This document shows positions 33,578 to 42,694 of a DNA stretch of 64,000 nucleotides, one piece after another. The first letter of the stretch is position 1. The number at the start of each line of letters is the position of its first letter. The notes beneath the pieces were generated by a model, which was not told the DNA's origin, ran no database searches, and saw nothing but the letters and a program-made list of their open reading frames with translations. Both the position numbers and the translations under genes were made by a program. Location of the stretch: positions 434,001 through 498,000 of the forward strand of contig CAVXEW010000002.1 in assembly GCA_963760965.1 (NCBI GenBank), given 5' to 3'. The DNA is from Pararhizobium_B sp963760965. Lineage in GTDB: Bacteria > Pseudomonadota > Alphaproteobacteria > Rhizobiales > Rhizobiaceae.

Positions 33578-34360
33578 ATGCAAAAGCCCAACAGCAAAAT
33601 TCGGACGAAGGTTCCTTCCGGCAGCGTGCCCGCCAAGAGCGCCGGCAAGCCCGCCAAGCGGACCTCGCGGCTGCCGAGGAGCCGCTACTCGCGCAACGAG
33701 GTCCAGGAAATCTTCCGCCGGTTCGCCGTGCAGCGTCCAGAGCCCAAGGGAGAGCTCGCACACGTCAACGCCTTCACGCTGCTGGTCGCGGTGGTGCTTT
33801 CGGCCCAGGCGACGGATGCCGGCGTCAACAAGGCGACCGGACCGCTCTTCGCCGTTGCCGATACGCCGGAGAAGATGCTGGCACTCGGCGAAGAGAGGGT
33901 CCGGGACTTCATCAGGACCATCGGGCTCTATCGCAACAAGGCGAAGAACGTGATCGCGCTCAGCCGCATGCTCGTCGAGGATTTCGGCGGTGAGGTGCCG
34001 CAGACGCGGGAGGAACTGGTGAGGTTGCCGGGCGTCGGGCGCAAGACCGCGAACGTGGTGCTGTCCATGGCCTTCGAGCAGTCGACGATCGCGGTAGACA
34101 CGCACATCTTCCGCATCGCCAACCGCATCGGACTCGCTCCCGGGAAGACGCCGGACGAGGTGGAAGACAACCTCGTGCGCGTGATTCCGCCGGAATATCT
34201 TCGCCGCGCCCACCACTGGCTGATCCTGCACGGTCGCTACTGCTGCAAGGCCCGGAAGCCCGATTGCGAAAGCTGCGTCATCGCGGACCTCTGCAAGTTC
34301 GAGGGGAAGTCCTGCAATCTGCCGGCGCCGCTCACCGAACTCCCGCCACAGGTCATCTGA
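33578..34360 (+). CDS. nth: Endonuclease III
   Basis: A 260-residue bifunctional DNA glycosylase/AP lyase for oxidised pyrimidines. The helix-hairpin-helix LPGVGRKTANVVLSMAF supplies the catalytic Lys, and VDTHIFRIANR the catalytic Asp. The [4Fe-4S] loop has Cys spaced C-X6-C-X2-C-X5-C in CKARKPDCESCVIADLC. About 40 basic residues precede the core, longer than in E. coli. ATG 33578 is preferred, but the in-frame ATG 33554 would overlap the divergent DUF2244 start. Confidence 0.95.
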   Translation: MQKPNSKIRTKVPSGSVPAKSAGKPAKRTSRLPRSRYSRNEVQEIFRRFAVQRPEPKGELAHVNAFTLLVAVVLSAQATDAGVNKATGPLFAVADTPEKMLALGEERVRDFIRTIGLYRNKAKNVIALSRMLVEDFGGEVPQTREELVRLPGVGRKTANVVLSMAFEQSTIAVDTHIFRIANRIGLAPGKTPDEVEDNLVRVIPPEYLRRAHHWLILHGRYCCKARKPDCESCVIADLCKFEGKSCNLPAPLTELPPQVI

Positions 34361-34398
34361 GTCACCAGGCCGCCATCGAATTGCCAGCCGGCAGGGCG

Positions 34399-35139
34399 TC
34401 AGGCGCCTGCCGCAGCGGCGGGAACGGCGAGCGGAAATTCCCGGTCGACAGAAGAGATCATCTTGTGCAGATGCACCATCAGGCTGGCGGCGAAAAGCGG
34501 CGTCAGAAGATTGAGGACGGGCACGGCGAGAAAGGCCGCGATGACGAGGCCGGCGAGGAAGATCGTCAACGAATATTTCTGGCGGAGCTGGCGGACTTCG
34601 CCTTCCGAGCGGTAGCGCATGGCCGCAAACTCGAAGAACTCGCGGCCGAGAAGATAGCCGTTGACGAGGAAGAAGGCGAGAACGTTGATGCCGGGCACCA
34701 GGAGCAGCGCGAAGGCGACGAGATTGCCAAGTATGACGACGCCGAGGAACCGGACCGTGTAGCCGGTGGCGGCAACCACCGGCAGGGCCCTTCCCGGGGG
34801 CTGTCGCGGATAGTCGCGCGCCTCGATTACCTCGGCGACGTCGTCAAGAAAGAAGCCTGCCACGACGGCCGTGACCGGCGCGATCAGGAGCGCGAGGGCA
34901 AGCGCGAGGCCGATGCTGGCGATCACGCCGACGACGAAGCCTAGCCAGCCGGCCCAGGCAGGGATGCCGGGCAGCAATGATTCCAGCGGCGGCAGCGCGA
35001 AGCGGGCGAAGGCAGCCTCGATGCCGAACCATGCGCCAACGAGGAGCAGCAGCGTCACGCCGAGGGTCTTCCAGAAGGCTGAACGCGTTTCCGGAGCGAA
35101 CAGGTTCCGGCCGGCCAGCCGGGTGGCATCAAGGATCAT
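34399..35139 (-). CDS. CysZ/EI24-family membrane protein (sulfate transporter family)
   Basis: A 246-residue polytopic membrane protein with long hydrophobic stretches near 25-50, 60-90, 135-170 and 200-225. The domain matches the EI24/CysZ type (NVLAFFLVNGYLLGREFFEF is the characteristic conserved segment; the first Asn to Phe region near 165). E. coli CysZ takes up sulfate; many relatives are untested. It converges with nth and is divergent from the adenosine kinase gene (97 bases). No sulfur genes are adjacent (cysK is 11 kb away). Confidence 0.85.
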   Translation of the reverse strand: MILDATRLAGRNLFAPETRSAFWKTLGVTLLLLVGAWFGIEAAFARFALPPLESLLPGIPAWAGWLGFVVGVIASIGLALALALLIAPVTAVVAGFFLDDVAEVIEARDYPRQPPGRALPVVAATGYTVRFLGVVILGNLVAFALLLVPGINVLAFFLVNGYLLGREFFEFAAMRYRSEGEVRQLRQKYSLTIFLAGLVIAAFLAVPVLNLLTPLFAASLMVHLHKMISSVDREFPLAVPAAAAGA

Positions 35140-35236
35140 CGGCGGAACTTTCCGTTGACAGACGCCCGTGATGTAGGGACTAACGGAACCGCCCGCAACG
35201 CTCGATCTCCAGACAAGCAGGGAACGAAACAGCTCC

Positions 35237-36229
35237 ATGAAGACAACCGACGTCCTGTGCATCGGAAACGCCATCGTCGACATCATCGCGCGCTGCGACG
35301 ACGACTTCCTCGTCAGCAACGACATCATCAAGGGGGCGATGAACCTCATCGACGCCGAGCGCGCCGAACTCCTCTACGACCGCATGGGTCCGGCGATCGA
35401 GACCTCCGGCGGCAGCGCCGGCAACACCGCAGCCGGCATCGCGTCGTTCGGCGGCAGGGCGGCGTTCTTCGGGAAGGTCGCCCGCGACCAGCTCGGCGAC
35501 ATCTATGCCCACGACATCCGCGCCCAGGGAGTTTCCTTCGGCACACCGCCGCTCGCCGCGCCGCCGCCTACGGCACGCTCCATGATCTTCGTCACGCCGG
35601 ACGGCGAACGCTCGATGAACACCTATCTCGGCGCCTGCGTCGAATTCGGTCCGGACGACGTCGAAGAGGAGGTCGTCGCCGCCAGCCAGGTGACCTACTT
35701 CGAAGGCTACCTCTGGGATCCACCGCGCGCAAAGGATGCCATCCGCGCCTGCGCCCGCATCGCGCACGAAAGCGGCGGCGAGGTCGCCATGACGCTTTCG
35801 GATCCCTTCTGCGTCGGCCGCTACCGCGAGGAATTCCTGGAGCTGATGCGCTCGGGCACCGTCGACATCGTCTTCGCCAACGAGGCCGAAGTGCTCTCGC
35901 TCTACGAGACGGACGACCTCGAAGCCGCGCTCCGGTCGGTTGCCGCGGACAGCCGGCTCGCGGTCGTCACCCGGAGCGAGAAAGGCTCAATCGTCCTTGC
36001 GGGCAAGGACCGCGTCGAAATTCCTGCGGTGCCGATCGAGGAACTCGTCGACAGCACCGGCGCCGGCGATCTCTACGCGGCCGGCTTCCTTCACGGATAC
36101 ACCGGGGGAAAACCTCTCGAGACTTGCGGAATGCTCGGCAGCGTCGCAGCGGGCCACATCATCCAGCAGGTCGGGCCACGTCCCGGCCGTTCGCTGACGG
36201 AGGTGGCGCGTGAAGCCGGCCTCGTCTGA
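35237..36229 (+). CDS. Adenosine kinase, PfkB/ribokinase family
   Basis: A 330-residue sugar-nucleoside kinase. GGSAGNTAAGIASFGG (near 58) is PfkB signature 1 and DSTGAGDLYAAGFLHG (near 275) is signature 2 with the catalytic Asp in GAGD. The N-terminal VLCIGNAIVDIIARCDD and MNLID fit the rhizobial adenosine kinase group, which salvages adenosine to AMP. A related sugar kinase cannot be excluded by eye. Confidence 0.88.
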   Translation: MKTTDVLCIGNAIVDIIARCDDDFLVSNDIIKGAMNLIDAERAELLYDRMGPAIETSGGSAGNTAAGIASFGGRAAFFGKVARDQLGDIYAHDIRAQGVSFGTPPLAAPPPTARSMIFVTPDGERSMNTYLGACVEFGPDDVEEEVVAASQVTYFEGYLWDPPRAKDAIRACARIAHESGGEVAMTLSDPFCVGRYREEFLELMRSGTVDIVFANEAEVLSLYETDDLEAALRSVAADSRLAVVTRSEKGSIVLAGKDRVEIPAVPIEELVDSTGAGDLYAAGFLHGYTGGKPLETCGMLGSVAAGHIIQQVGPRPGRSLTEVAREAGLV

Positions 36230-36306
36230 TCGAAGCCGGCGCTCGACGCCCGCAGCACGGCCGTGGGCGAAAACCCGCAGGAAAGCGTAACCCCGGAGAC
36301 CGTAAC

Positions 36307-36954
36307 TCAGGCGTCCCGCTCGGCCTGCGCGTTCGGAGCGCCCGGCTCCGCCTGGGAGCCCGGTTCGTTCGGAGCTGGCCGTGGGCCGCCCTTGGCCACA
36401 CCCACCATCGCGGGGCGCAGGACGCGCTCGCCGATGACGTAGCCGGCCTGCACCACCTGGACGACGGTATTGTTCGGCACGTCCGTGTTCGGAACCTCGA
36501 ACATCGCCTGGTGGAAGTTCGGATCGAACTTCTGTCCCTCCGGCTCGATCTTGCGGACGCCGTGGCGCTCGAGCGCCGTCAGCATGGACCGCTCTGTCAT
36601 CTCGACGCCCTCGAGCAGAGCCTTGAAGCTCTCATCGCCGGTTTCGCGTATCCCCTGCGGGACCGCCTCGACGGCCCGGCGCAGGTTGTCCGAGACAGCA
36701 AGCATGTCCCGGGCAAAGCCTGCGATCGAGTAGCTGCGGGCGTCCTTGACGTCGCGCTCGGTCCGCCGGCGCAGGTTCTCCATCTCCGCTGCGGTTCGCA
36801 GGAAGCGGTCCTTCAGCTCGGCATTCTCGCTTCTGAGAGCCTCCACCGGATCGGTGGCAGCTCCCTCTGCGGACGCAGCGTCCGGGTTGCCGTCGGCGGC
36901 GCCGGCGGCTTCAGTCGCCTCATCGGATGCATGTTTCTTCGTTTCGTCGGTCAT
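36307..36954 (-). CDS. grpE: Nucleotide exchange factor GrpE
   Basis: A 215-residue co-chaperone that releases ADP from DnaK. An acidic disordered N-terminus (about 1-45) is followed by a coiled coil with ENAELKDRFLRTAAEMENLR, then the beta domain with KFDPNFHQAMFEV and VVQVVQAGYVIGERVLRPAMV, which is diagnostic. A Pro/Glu-rich tail follows. It lies downstream of hrcA on the same strand (105 bases apart). dnaK and dnaJ are not in this window. Confidence 0.96.
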   Translation of the reverse strand: MTDETKKHASDEATEAAGAADGNPDAASAEGAATDPVEALRSENAELKDRFLRTAAEMENLRRRTERDVKDARSYSIAGFARDMLAVSDNLRRAVEAVPQGIRETGDESFKALLEGVEMTERSMLTALERHGVRKIEPEGQKFDPNFHQAMFEVPNTDVPNNTVVQVVQAGYVIGERVLRPAMVGVAKGGPRPAPNEPGSQAEPGAPNAQAERDA

Positions 36955-37059
36955 GACGCTGTCGAATTCCCTCGTTGAGCTAGGTCGGCATGGTGTCAGG
37001 CCGCTAATCCCCGATATCGAGGTTCGGGGGCGAAAAATCAAGCCCTCGAGGCCGGCGGC

Positions 37060-38136
37060 CTAGCGCATGAGGCGCGAGACAAGTTGCGCCGTGTAGTCGA
37101 CCATCGGGACGATCTTGGAGTAATTGAGGCGCGTGGGCCCTATCACGCCGACGGCGCCGACGATGCGGTCTTCGGCATCCCGGTAGGGTGCCACGACCAG
37201 CGACGAGCCGGAAAGCGAGAACAGCTTGTTCTCCGAGCCGATGAAGATGCGCACGCCCGACGCGCTCTCCGCCAGATCGAGGAGTTCCAGCACGCTGTCC
37301 TTCTTTTCCAGGTCATCGAACAGCATGCGCAGCCGCGCGATGTCCTCGTTGCCGGAAACGCTGTCGAGCAGGTTGGCCCGTCCGCGCACGATCAGCCGGG
37401 CCGGCTCTTCGTTCCCGGCGCCGGACCACACGGCGAGCCCGCTCTCGACCAGTTCCTGCGAAAGCTGGTCCAGTTCGCGCCGCACCTCTTCCTTGAGTGC
37501 CTTCAGCTCTGCCCGCACCTCGGCCAGCGTGCGGCCGACGAGATGGGCATTGAGAAAGTTGGCGGCTTCGGAAAGCTGCGCGGCAGTGACGCCGGCCGGA
37601 AGGTCGATGACGCGATTCTCCACCTGGTCGTGATCGCCGACGAGGACCGCGAGTGCCTTGGTCGGATCCAGTCGAATGAACTCTATGTGCCTGAGGACCG
37701 CGTCGCTCTTGGCCGCGATGACGAGCCCGGCGCCGCGCGACAGGCCGGAAAGCATACGGCTCGCGTCGTTCAGGACGTTCTCCACCGGCTGGCGGCCGGC
37801 CTGCCCCTGGACCTGCCGCTCGATCTGGTCGCGTTCCTCCATAGAAAGGTCGCCGACCTCCATGAAGGCATCGACGAAGAAGCGCAGCCCTTGCTGCGTC
37901 GGCAGGCGGCCGGCGCTGACATGCGGTGCATAGATGAGGCCGAGTTCCTCGAGATCGCTCATCACGTTGCGCACCGAGGCCGGCGAAAGCGTCATCGGCA
38001 GGATGCGCGACAGGTTGCGCGAGCCGACGGGCTCCCCCGACGCCAGATAGCTCTCTACGATCTGCCGGAAAATCTCCCGGGCTCGCTCGTCGAGCGTGCC
38101 CTCGCCCAATTCCCTCGAAGACGGGGTCTTCACCAT
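37060..38136 (-). CDS. hrcA: Heat-inducible transcription repressor HrcA
   Basis: A 358-residue repressor of groESL-type operons. The N-terminal winged helix has REIFRQIVESYLASGEPVGS and LSPASVRNVMSDLEELG (about 20-70); then YAPHVSAGRLPTQQGLRFFVD and the GAF-like dimer domain to the end (VVAPYRDAEDRIVGAVGVIGPTRL here cited in parts). It normally binds CIRCE elements. Only a degenerate CIRCE-like repeat is seen in its upstream region. ATG at 38136 lacks a strong ribosome site; an upstream start is possible. Confidence 0.96.
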   Translation of the reverse strand: MVKTPSSRELGEGTLDERAREIFRQIVESYLASGEPVGSRNLSRILPMTLSPASVRNVMSDLEELGLIYAPHVSAGRLPTQQGLRFFVDAFMEVGDLSMEERDQIERQVQGQAGRQPVENVLNDASRMLSGLSRGAGLVIAAKSDAVLRHIEFIRLDPTKALAVLVGDHDQVENRVIDLPAGVTAAQLSEAANFLNAHLVGRTLAEVRAELKALKEEVRRELDQLSQELVESGLAVWSGAGNEEPARLIVRGRANLLDSVSGNEDIARLRMLFDDLEKKDSVLELLDLAESASGVRIFIGSENKLFSLSGSSLVVAPYRDAEDRIVGAVGVIGPTRLNYSKIVPMVDYTAQLVSRLMR

Positions 38137-38302
38137 AAGCCACCAGACGTGTTGCACATGAACAGAAGGTAGGTCGCATGCGGAGGGAGTGCAAAGGTAT
38201 TTGCGGTTGCTCCCACGGGCTTTTCCTTTGCATGGCTCCCGGCCACTCGCTAGAAGGCGAGAGAAAACACTGATAACAATGAAATGGACAGGGAGCCCGA
38301 GA

Positions 38303-39019
38303 ATGAGGCCTTCAGGCAGGAAGCCAGACCAGATGCGCGCGGTCTCGTTCGACCGCGGCTTCTCCAAACACGCCGAAGGCTCTTGCCTGGTGAAGTTCGG
38401 CGAGACCCACGTGCTCTGCACCGCAAGCCTCGAAGAGCGCGTGCCGCCATGGCTGCGCAACGCCGGCCGTGGCTGGGTCACGGCTGAATACGGCATGCTG
38501 CCGCGCGCCACCGGGGAGCGCATGCGACGCGAAGCGTCGTCCGGCAAGCAGGGCGGGCGCACCCTCGAAATCCAGCGACTGATCGGCCGGTCGCTCAGGG
38601 CCGTCGTCGACCTGGAAGCCCTCGGCGAAAGACAGATCACGGTCGACTGCGACGTGCTGCAGGCGGACGGCGGAACGCGAACGGCCTCGATCACCGGCGG
38701 CTGGATCGCGCTGCACGATTGCCTGCGCTGGATGGAAAAGCGCCAGATGATAAAGTTCGACAAGGTGATGAAGGACCACGTCGCTGCCATTTCCTGCGGA
38801 ATATTCGCGAACCAGCCGGTCACGGACCTCGACTACCTCGAGGATTCCGCCGCCGAGACAGACGCCAATTTCGTCATGACCGGCTCCGGCGGCATCGTCG
38901 AGATCCAGGGCACGGCAGAAGGCGCGCCCTTCAGCGAGGAACAGTTCGCGACCCTGATGGGCCTCGCGCGCGAATGCATCGCCGGCCTCGTCGAGATGCA
39001 GAAGCAGACCGTGGCCTGA
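38303..39019 (+). CDS. rph: Ribonuclease PH
   Basis: A 238-residue phosphorolytic 3'-5' exoribonuclease that trims tRNA ends. MRPSGRKPDQMRAVSFDRGF is the standard start; GWVTAEYGMLPRATGERMRRE, QITVDCDVLQADGGTRTASI and the C-terminal EIQGTAEGAPFSEEQF are all characteristic. GGGAG lies 8 bases before ATG 38303. It is first in a tight rightward operon through gshB and is divergent from hrcA, a common rhizobial arrangement. Confidence 0.97.
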   Translation: MRPSGRKPDQMRAVSFDRGFSKHAEGSCLVKFGETHVLCTASLEERVPPWLRNAGRGWVTAEYGMLPRATGERMRREASSGKQGGRTLEIQRLIGRSLRAVVDLEALGERQITVDCDVLQADGGTRTASITGGWIALHDCLRWMEKRQMIKFDKVMKDHVAAISCGIFANQPVTDLDYLEDSAAETDANFVMTGSGGIVEIQGTAEGAPFSEEQFATLMGLARECIAGLVEMQKQTVA

Positions 39020-39039
39020 GGCAGGAGGAAGGCCGGCCG

Positions 39040-39450
39040 ATGACACCGCTCGCAGGCGTGCTCGAATGCTCGCTCTACGCCGACGACCTGGTCGCGGCAG
39101 AACATTTCTACGGCGACGTGCTGGGGCTCGAGCAGGTGGCGCAACTGGAGGGGCGGCATGTCTTCTTCCGTTGCGGCGGCGCGATGGTACTGATCTTCAA
39201 TGCCGAGGCGACACGCGAACCGCCGGCCAATCCCGCCATGCCGGTGCCGCCGCACGGAAGCCACGGACCCGGCCATCTGTGCTTCTCGGTGCCGGACGCC
39301 GAGATCGAGGGATGGGTCGAGCGCCTGGCATCGGCCGGTGTCAGGATCGAGGCCGATTTCCGCTGGCCGGGCGGGGCACGGTCGATCTATTTCCGCGATC
39401 CGGCGGGCAACAGTCTGGAATGTGCCGATCCCAGCCTCTGGGGATTCTGA
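39040..39450 (+). CDS. VOC superfamily (glyoxalase/dioxygenase-like) protein
   Basis: A 136-residue single-module protein. Metal-ligand candidates are E9 in GVLECSLYADDL, the His in GPGHLCFSV near 81, and the Glu in GNSLECADPSLW near the end. The FYGDVLGLEQV segment is typical of VOC proteins. The substrate could be methylglyoxal-glutathione, a fosfomycin-like compound or an aromatic; none is favoured. AGGAGGAAGG precedes the ATG. Its place between rph and rdgB is a lineage-specific addition to a conserved operon. Confidence 0.85.
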   Translation: MTPLAGVLECSLYADDLVAAEHFYGDVLGLEQVAQLEGRHVFFRCGGAMVLIFNAEATREPPANPAMPVPPHGSHGPGHLCFSVPDAEIEGWVERLASAGVRIEADFRWPGGARSIYFRDPAGNSLECADPSLWGF

Positions 39451-39458
39451 AGGGAAGC

Positions 39459-40118
39459 ATGCTCAAGCTCGATACCAAGAAGCTGGTCCTCGCCAGCCAC
39501 AATACCGGCAAGATCCGCGAAATGCGCGACCTGATCGAGCCTTTCGGTTTCGAGGTCGAAACCGCTGCCGGTCTCGCCCTCGACGAGCCCGAGGAAACCG
39601 GAACGACCTTCGAGGAGAACGCCGCGATCAAGGCACATGCAACGGCGAAGGCCTCGGGCCTTCCGGCCCTCGCAGACGATTCCGGCCTCGTCGTCGATGC
39701 GTTGAACGGTGCGCCCGGCGTCTACACAGCGAACTGGGCGGAAACGGCGGACGGCGGACGTGACTTCCCGATGGCGATGCGCAAGGTCGAGCACGCGCTG
39801 CGCGAGGTCGGCGCAGAGCGGCCCGATGAACGGACCTGCCGCTTCGTCTCGGTTCTCTGCCTGGCCTGGCCCGACGGCCGCAGCGAGACATTTCGTGGTG
39901 AGGTCGAAGGAACGCTCGTCTGGCCGCCGTTAGGCGACCGAGGGTTCGGCTTCGATCCCGTGTTCCGGCCCGTCGGATACGACGTCACCTTCGGCCAGAT
40001 GCCGGCGGAAGAAAAGCACGGCTGGAAGCCCGGCGACGAAAAGGCGCTTTCCCACCGGGCCCGGGCCTTCAAGCTGTTTGCGGAGACCTGCCTGGGCGCA
40101 AAGCGGGGCGAGGCATGA
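39459..40118 (+). CDS. rdgB: Non-canonical purine NTP pyrophosphatase (RdgB/HAM1)
   Basis: A 219-residue house-cleaning enzyme that hydrolyses dITP, ITP and XTP. LVLASHNTGKIREMRDLI (about 8-25) binds substrate; GTTFEENAAIKA and ALADDSGLVVDALNGAPG hold the metal-binding acidic residues; GFGFDPVFRP and LSHRARA follow near the C-terminus. It starts 8 bases after the VOC gene, and its stop overlaps hemW by four bases. Confidence 0.96.
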   Translation: MLKLDTKKLVLASHNTGKIREMRDLIEPFGFEVETAAGLALDEPEETGTTFEENAAIKAHATAKASGLPALADDSGLVVDALNGAPGVYTANWAETADGGRDFPMAMRKVEHALREVGAERPDERTCRFVSVLCLAWPDGRSETFRGEVEGTLVWPPLGDRGFGFDPVFRPVGYDVTFGQMPAEEKHGWKPGDEKALSHRARAFKLFAETCLGAKRGEA

Positions 40119-41314
40119 ACGCGCGGCTGCCTTTTGCGCCGCATTCCGCGGTTTCCACACCGGACAAGGGCGACCCGGGGTTCGGCGTCTACGTCCACTG
40201 GCCGTTCTGCGCGGCGAAGTGCCCCTATTGCGACTTCAACAGCCATGTCCGCCACAGGCCGATCGACCAGACGCGCTATTCGGCGGCCTTCGCGCGCGAG
40301 CTCGCCTACATGCGCCGCCTGAGCGGCCCGCGCACCGTCACCAGCATATTCCTCGGGGGTGGAACACCGTCGCTGATGGAGCCGGCGACGGTCGGCGCGA
40401 TATTGGAGGCCGTGGCACGGGAGTGGAACGTGCCGGGAGAAATCGAGGTGACACTCGAAGCCAACCCGTCCAGCGTCGAGGCCGGCCGGTTTCGCGGCTA
40501 TCGCGATGCAGGCGTCAATCGCGTGTCGCTGGGCGTGCAGGCGCTCGAAGACGGCGACCTGAGGCTTCTCGGCCGCCTGCACGACGTCGCCGACGCGCTG
40601 AAGGCGGTGCGCCTGGCGCGGGAAATATTTCCGCGCATGTCCTTCGACCTGATCTATGCCCGCCCCGGCCAGACGGTCGAGGCATGGTCGGCGGAACTGG
40701 AAAAGGCCATTTCCTACGCCGTCGACCACCTGTCGCTCTACCAGCTGACGATCGAGGAGGGTACGCCGTTCCACGGCCTCCACAAGGCCGGCAAGCTCGT
40801 CGTGCCGGACGGCGACCAGGCGGCCGCACTTTACGAGGCGACGCAGGAGATCACCGCACGGCACGGGTTGCCGGCCTACGAAGTGTCCAACCACGCCTGG
40901 CCGGGCGCCGAGAGCCGGCACAACCTGACCTACTGGCGCTACGGCGACTACGTGGGTGTCGGCCCGGGCGCACACGGTCGCCTGACGCGAGAAGGACACA
41001 AGTTCGCGACAGCCACCGAGCGACTGCCGGAGAAGTGGCTGGAAATGGTCGAGGGACGCGATAACGGCCTCGTCGAGAGCGAAGAACTCGGCCGGGAGGA
41101 ACAGGCCGACGAACTGCTTCTGATGGGGCTGAGGCTGCGAGAAGGGCTCGACCTGGCGCGCTGGCAGCAGCTGGCCGGCCGCGATCTCGATCCGGCGCGG
41201 GAGGACTTCCTGCTCAGGGAGGGGTTCCTCGAAAGGCTTGGAAACAGTCGCGTGCGCTGCACGCCCGCGGGCATGCTCGTGCTCGACGCCGTGGTGGCGG
41301 ACCTGGCGCTCTGA
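40115..41314 (+). CDS. hemW: Radical SAM heme chaperone HemW
   Basis: A 399-residue radical SAM protein. The [4Fe-4S] motif C32-X3-C36-X2-C39 is in FCAAKCPYCDF. GGGTPS near 88 binds SAM, and RVSLGVQAL near 140 and LIYARPGQT near 182 are typical. The HemW C-terminal domain ends with a winged-helix-like segment. HemW delivers heme to respiratory enzymes. It is often misnamed coproporphyrinogen oxidase HemN, but the lack of a second N-terminal Cys favours HemW. It overlaps rdgB. Confidence 0.94.
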   Translation: MNARLPFAPHSAVSTPDKGDPGFGVYVHWPFCAAKCPYCDFNSHVRHRPIDQTRYSAAFARELAYMRRLSGPRTVTSIFLGGGTPSLMEPATVGAILEAVAREWNVPGEIEVTLEANPSSVEAGRFRGYRDAGVNRVSLGVQALEDGDLRLLGRLHDVADALKAVRLAREIFPRMSFDLIYARPGQTVEAWSAELEKAISYAVDHLSLYQLTIEEGTPFHGLHKAGKLVVPDGDQAAALYEATQEITARHGLPAYEVSNHAWPGAESRHNLTYWRYGDYVGVGPGAHGRLTREGHKFATATERLPEKWLEMVEGRDNGLVESEELGREEQADELLLMGLRLREGLDLARWQQLAGRDLDPAREDFLLREGFLERLGNSRVRCTPAGMLVLDAVVADLAL

Positions 41315-41342
41315 ACAGGCCGGAAGAACGCGAGGACCAACC

Positions 41343-42260
41343 GTGACCGGGCCGACCGACGTCCCCCAGCAATCCGCGCGGACCTTCCGGTTCGCAGGCG
41401 CCGACGTTCCGGCGCGCCCCCTCGATCCGGCACTGCATCTTGTCGCCACGCCGATCGGAAATCTCGGCGACATCACGCTCAGGGCGCTGGAAACCCTCGC
41501 GGGCGCCGATATCGTTGCCTGCGAGGACACCCGCGTGACGCGCGTTCTCCTCGATCGCTACGGTATCGCCCAGCGTCCTTTCGCCTATCACGAGCACAAT
41601 GCCGAGACGGCCGGCCCCCGGCTACTCGCTGCGCTCGCGGAGGGGCGCAGCGTTGCACTCGTCTCCGACGCGGGCACGCCCCTCGTCTCCGATCCAGGCT
41701 ACCGTCTCGCGAGCGAGGCGATCGCCTCCGGCCACAGGGTGATCCCCATACCCGGCGCCTCCGCGCCGCTCGCCGCCCTGCTCGCCTCGGGCCTGCCGAG
41801 CGACAGCTTCTTCTTCGCCGGCTTCCCGCCGGCCAGGGACAAGGCCCGAGGCGACCGGCTGGCCGAACTTGCGGGCGTTCCCGGCACGCTGATCTTCTTC
41901 GAATCCCCCCATCGCATCGCAGCCACCCTGGCCGCAGCGGCTGCCATTCTCGGCACCGGCCGGCCGGCCGCCGTCTGCCGCGAGTTGACGAAGATGCACG
42001 AGGAGATTTCCCGCGGCTCGCTTGGCGAGCTGGCCGCAGGTTTCGCCGAGCGTGACCGGATCCGCGGCGAGATCGTGCTCGTCGTGGGCCAGGCGCCGGC
42101 TGCACCCGTGCCCGCCGAGGCCGAGGTCGAGAGGCTTCTCGCCGATCTCCTGTCGCGCATGCCCCCGGCCAAGGCTGCGCGCGAGGCCGCGCAACGCACG
42201 GGCATCGACCGCAAGACGCTCTACCAGCGCCTGCTCTCGATGAAGGGCGGCGGCTCGTGA
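41343..42260 (+). CDS. rsmI: 16S rRNA (cytidine(1402)-2'-O)-methyltransferase
   Basis: A 305-residue SAM-dependent tetrapyrrole-methylase-fold enzyme acting in the ribosome P site. LVATPIGNLGDITLRAL (near 33), CEDTRVTRVLLDRYGI, SDAGTPLVSDPGY and IPGASAPLAALLASGLPSD are diagnostic. GTG at 41343 has an AGGA site upstream and begins a short leader before the fold. Its stop overlaps the yraN GTG start by four bases. Confidence 0.95.
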   Translation: MTGPTDVPQQSARTFRFAGADVPARPLDPALHLVATPIGNLGDITLRALETLAGADIVACEDTRVTRVLLDRYGIAQRPFAYHEHNAETAGPRLLAALAEGRSVALVSDAGTPLVSDPGYRLASEAIASGHRVIPIPGASAPLAALLASGLPSDSFFFAGFPPARDKARGDRLAELAGVPGTLIFFESPHRIAATLAAAAAILGTGRPAAVCRELTKMHEEISRGSLGELAAGFAERDRIRGEIVLVVGQAPAAPVPAEAEVERLLADLLSRMPPAKAAREAAQRTGIDRKTLYQRLLSMKGGGS

Positions 42261-42619
42261 GCGACGGCACGAAGCGCCGGCGCAGGGCAGAACGGAAGGG
42301 ACACGCGGCGGAGCGGCTCGCGGCGCTTGCGCTCCGGCTGAAGGGCTACCGGATCGTCGGGTGGCGCTATCGCACGCGGCTGGGCGAAATCGACCTGATC
42401 GCACGCAGGGGCAAGCTCGTCGCCTTCGTCGAGGTGAAGGCGCGGCGGGGACGGCAGGCCGCTCTCGACGCCGTTCCCGCCGCCGCGCAGCATCGGATCC
42501 GCGCCGCCGGCGACCTCTGGCTTTCGCGGCAGCAGGACGCGGGACAGATTTCGCTGCGCTACGATATCGTCGCCGTCGTGCCCTGGCGATGGCCGATCCA
42601 CTACCCGGACGCCTTCTGA
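42257..42619 (+). CDS. YraN/UPF0102 family endonuclease-like protein
   Basis: A 120-residue protein of the UPF0102 family with a PD-(D/E)XK nuclease-like fold: E16-like residue in GHAAERLAALALR, GEIDLIARRGKLVAFVEVKAR with the conserved D and ExK. It starts with GTG, overlapping rsmI, its usual genomic partner. No firm function is known for the family; a role in DNA processing is suspected. The N-terminus is strongly basic. Confidence 0.9.
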   Translation: MSDGTKRRRRAERKGHAAERLAALALRLKGYRIVGWRYRTRLGEIDLIARRGKLVAFVEVKARRGRQAALDAVPAAAQHRIRAAGDLWLSRQQDAGQISLRYDIVAVVPWRWPIHYPDAF

Positions 42620-42694
42620 GCGGCAGGGCCCATTGCAAAGGGCGCGTCGCGCGCAGTATGTCAGGCGACCAACCCTCGCCTGCCGGAGCGTGAC

